DNA from: Acidimicrobiia bacterium | Lineage (GTDB): Bacteria; Actinomycetota; Acidimicrobiia; IMCC26256 | Assembly: GCA_023262065.1 (NCBI GenBank) | Contig: JALRDW010000018.1 | Span: forward strand, 1 to 6,199 | Direction of reading: 5' to 3' | DNA length: 6,199 nt | Shown: one piece after another, positions 6,053 through 6,199 of the stretch | How positions within the stretch are numbered: the first letter of the stretch is position 1 | How the letters are laid out: each line of letters starts with the position of its first letter | Made by a program: the position numbers and the translations under genes | Notes under the pieces: model-generated | Told to the model about the DNA's origin: nothing | Databases searched by the model: none | Seen by the model: the letters and a program-made list of their open reading frames with translations, nothing else

Positions 6053-6072
6053 CCGGGGGCGTCCGCCCCGGC

Positions 6073-6199
6073 TCACCGGATTGGATCGGCGCCGATGGAG
6101 ATCGGGAGCGAGAGGTCGATCCCGACGAGCCGCCCGAGGTCGTGCAGGGTGGCGACCGCAGTCGGGTCGTCCCCGCCGGACAGGATCGCCGACGCGAGG
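6073..6199 (-). CDS. C-terminal end of an unidentified protein (5' part beyond window)
   Basis: An open frame enters from the right edge and ends at TGA (6075-6073), giving 41 residues that start 'LASAILSGGDDPTAVATLHD' and end 'SLPISIGADPIR'. Third positions are nearly all G or C, as in the neighbouring genes, which supports real coding. It contains a predicted helix ('AVATLHDLGRLVGI') and no membrane segment. I cannot assign a family from so short a tail. It stops 34 bases before the thrS ATG in the same direction, so it may be transcribed with thrS. Confidence 0.65.
   Translation of the reverse strand, partial: LASAILSGGDDPTAVATLHDLGRLVGIDLSLPISIGADPIR

Noticed and set aside
6039..6072. 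T-box or other riboswitch leader upstream of thrS
   Set aside because: Only 34 bases separate the upstream stop from the thrS ATG, too short for a T-box, and no specifier or antiterminator pattern is visible.

Overview
The window reads as a chromosomal stretch of a high-GC actinobacterium. Third codon positions are almost all G or C. The gene order threonyl-tRNA synthetase, HIT-family Ap4A hydrolase/phosphorylase, CDP-alcohol phosphatidyltransferase is a well-known actinobacterial neighbourhood. The secreted protein in the middle carries a 'LDTR ... ALNVTV ... DVVGWY' repeat that I associate with actinobacteria, and Acidimicrobiia in particular; that class-level placement is inference. All genes lie on the minus strand, so transcription runs from high to low coordinates. 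No RNA gene, mobile element or CRISPR array is visible.

Layout in transcription order: (1) 6199-6073, the C-terminal 41 codons of an unidentified protein. (2) 6038-4059, thrS, complete, preceded by a -10-like TAACCT placed so that its transcript may be leaderless. (3) 4056-3529, a HIT-family protein with a GTG start two bases after the thrS stop. (4) 3518-3009, an uncharacterised two-helix membrane protein ten bases after the HIT stop. Genes 2 to 4 look like one transcription unit. (5) A 157-base gap with a weak promoter-like element and a pair of 10-base direct repeats. (6) 2851-626, a secreted 741-residue protein: signal peptide, three about 116-residue repeats, then a GH43-like five-bladed propeller glycosidase domain. 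(7) A 114-base gap with a GC-rich hairpin right after the stop. (8) 511-1, the start and most of a phosphatidylinositol-phosphate synthase-type CDP-alcohol phosphatidyltransferase, beginning at a TTG with a strong ribosome binding site and running off the left edge.

The thrS/HIT pair concerns aminoacylation and the diadenosine tetraphosphate that aminoacyl-tRNA synthetases make as a by-product. The phosphatidyltransferase normally opens the phosphatidylinositol (mannoside) lipid branch. The membrane protein and the large secreted glycosidase sit between them. The glycosidase looks like a separately expressed accessory gene placed inside an otherwise conserved housekeeping cluster. It is the most distinctive object in the window. 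I see no convincing wholly new system here.
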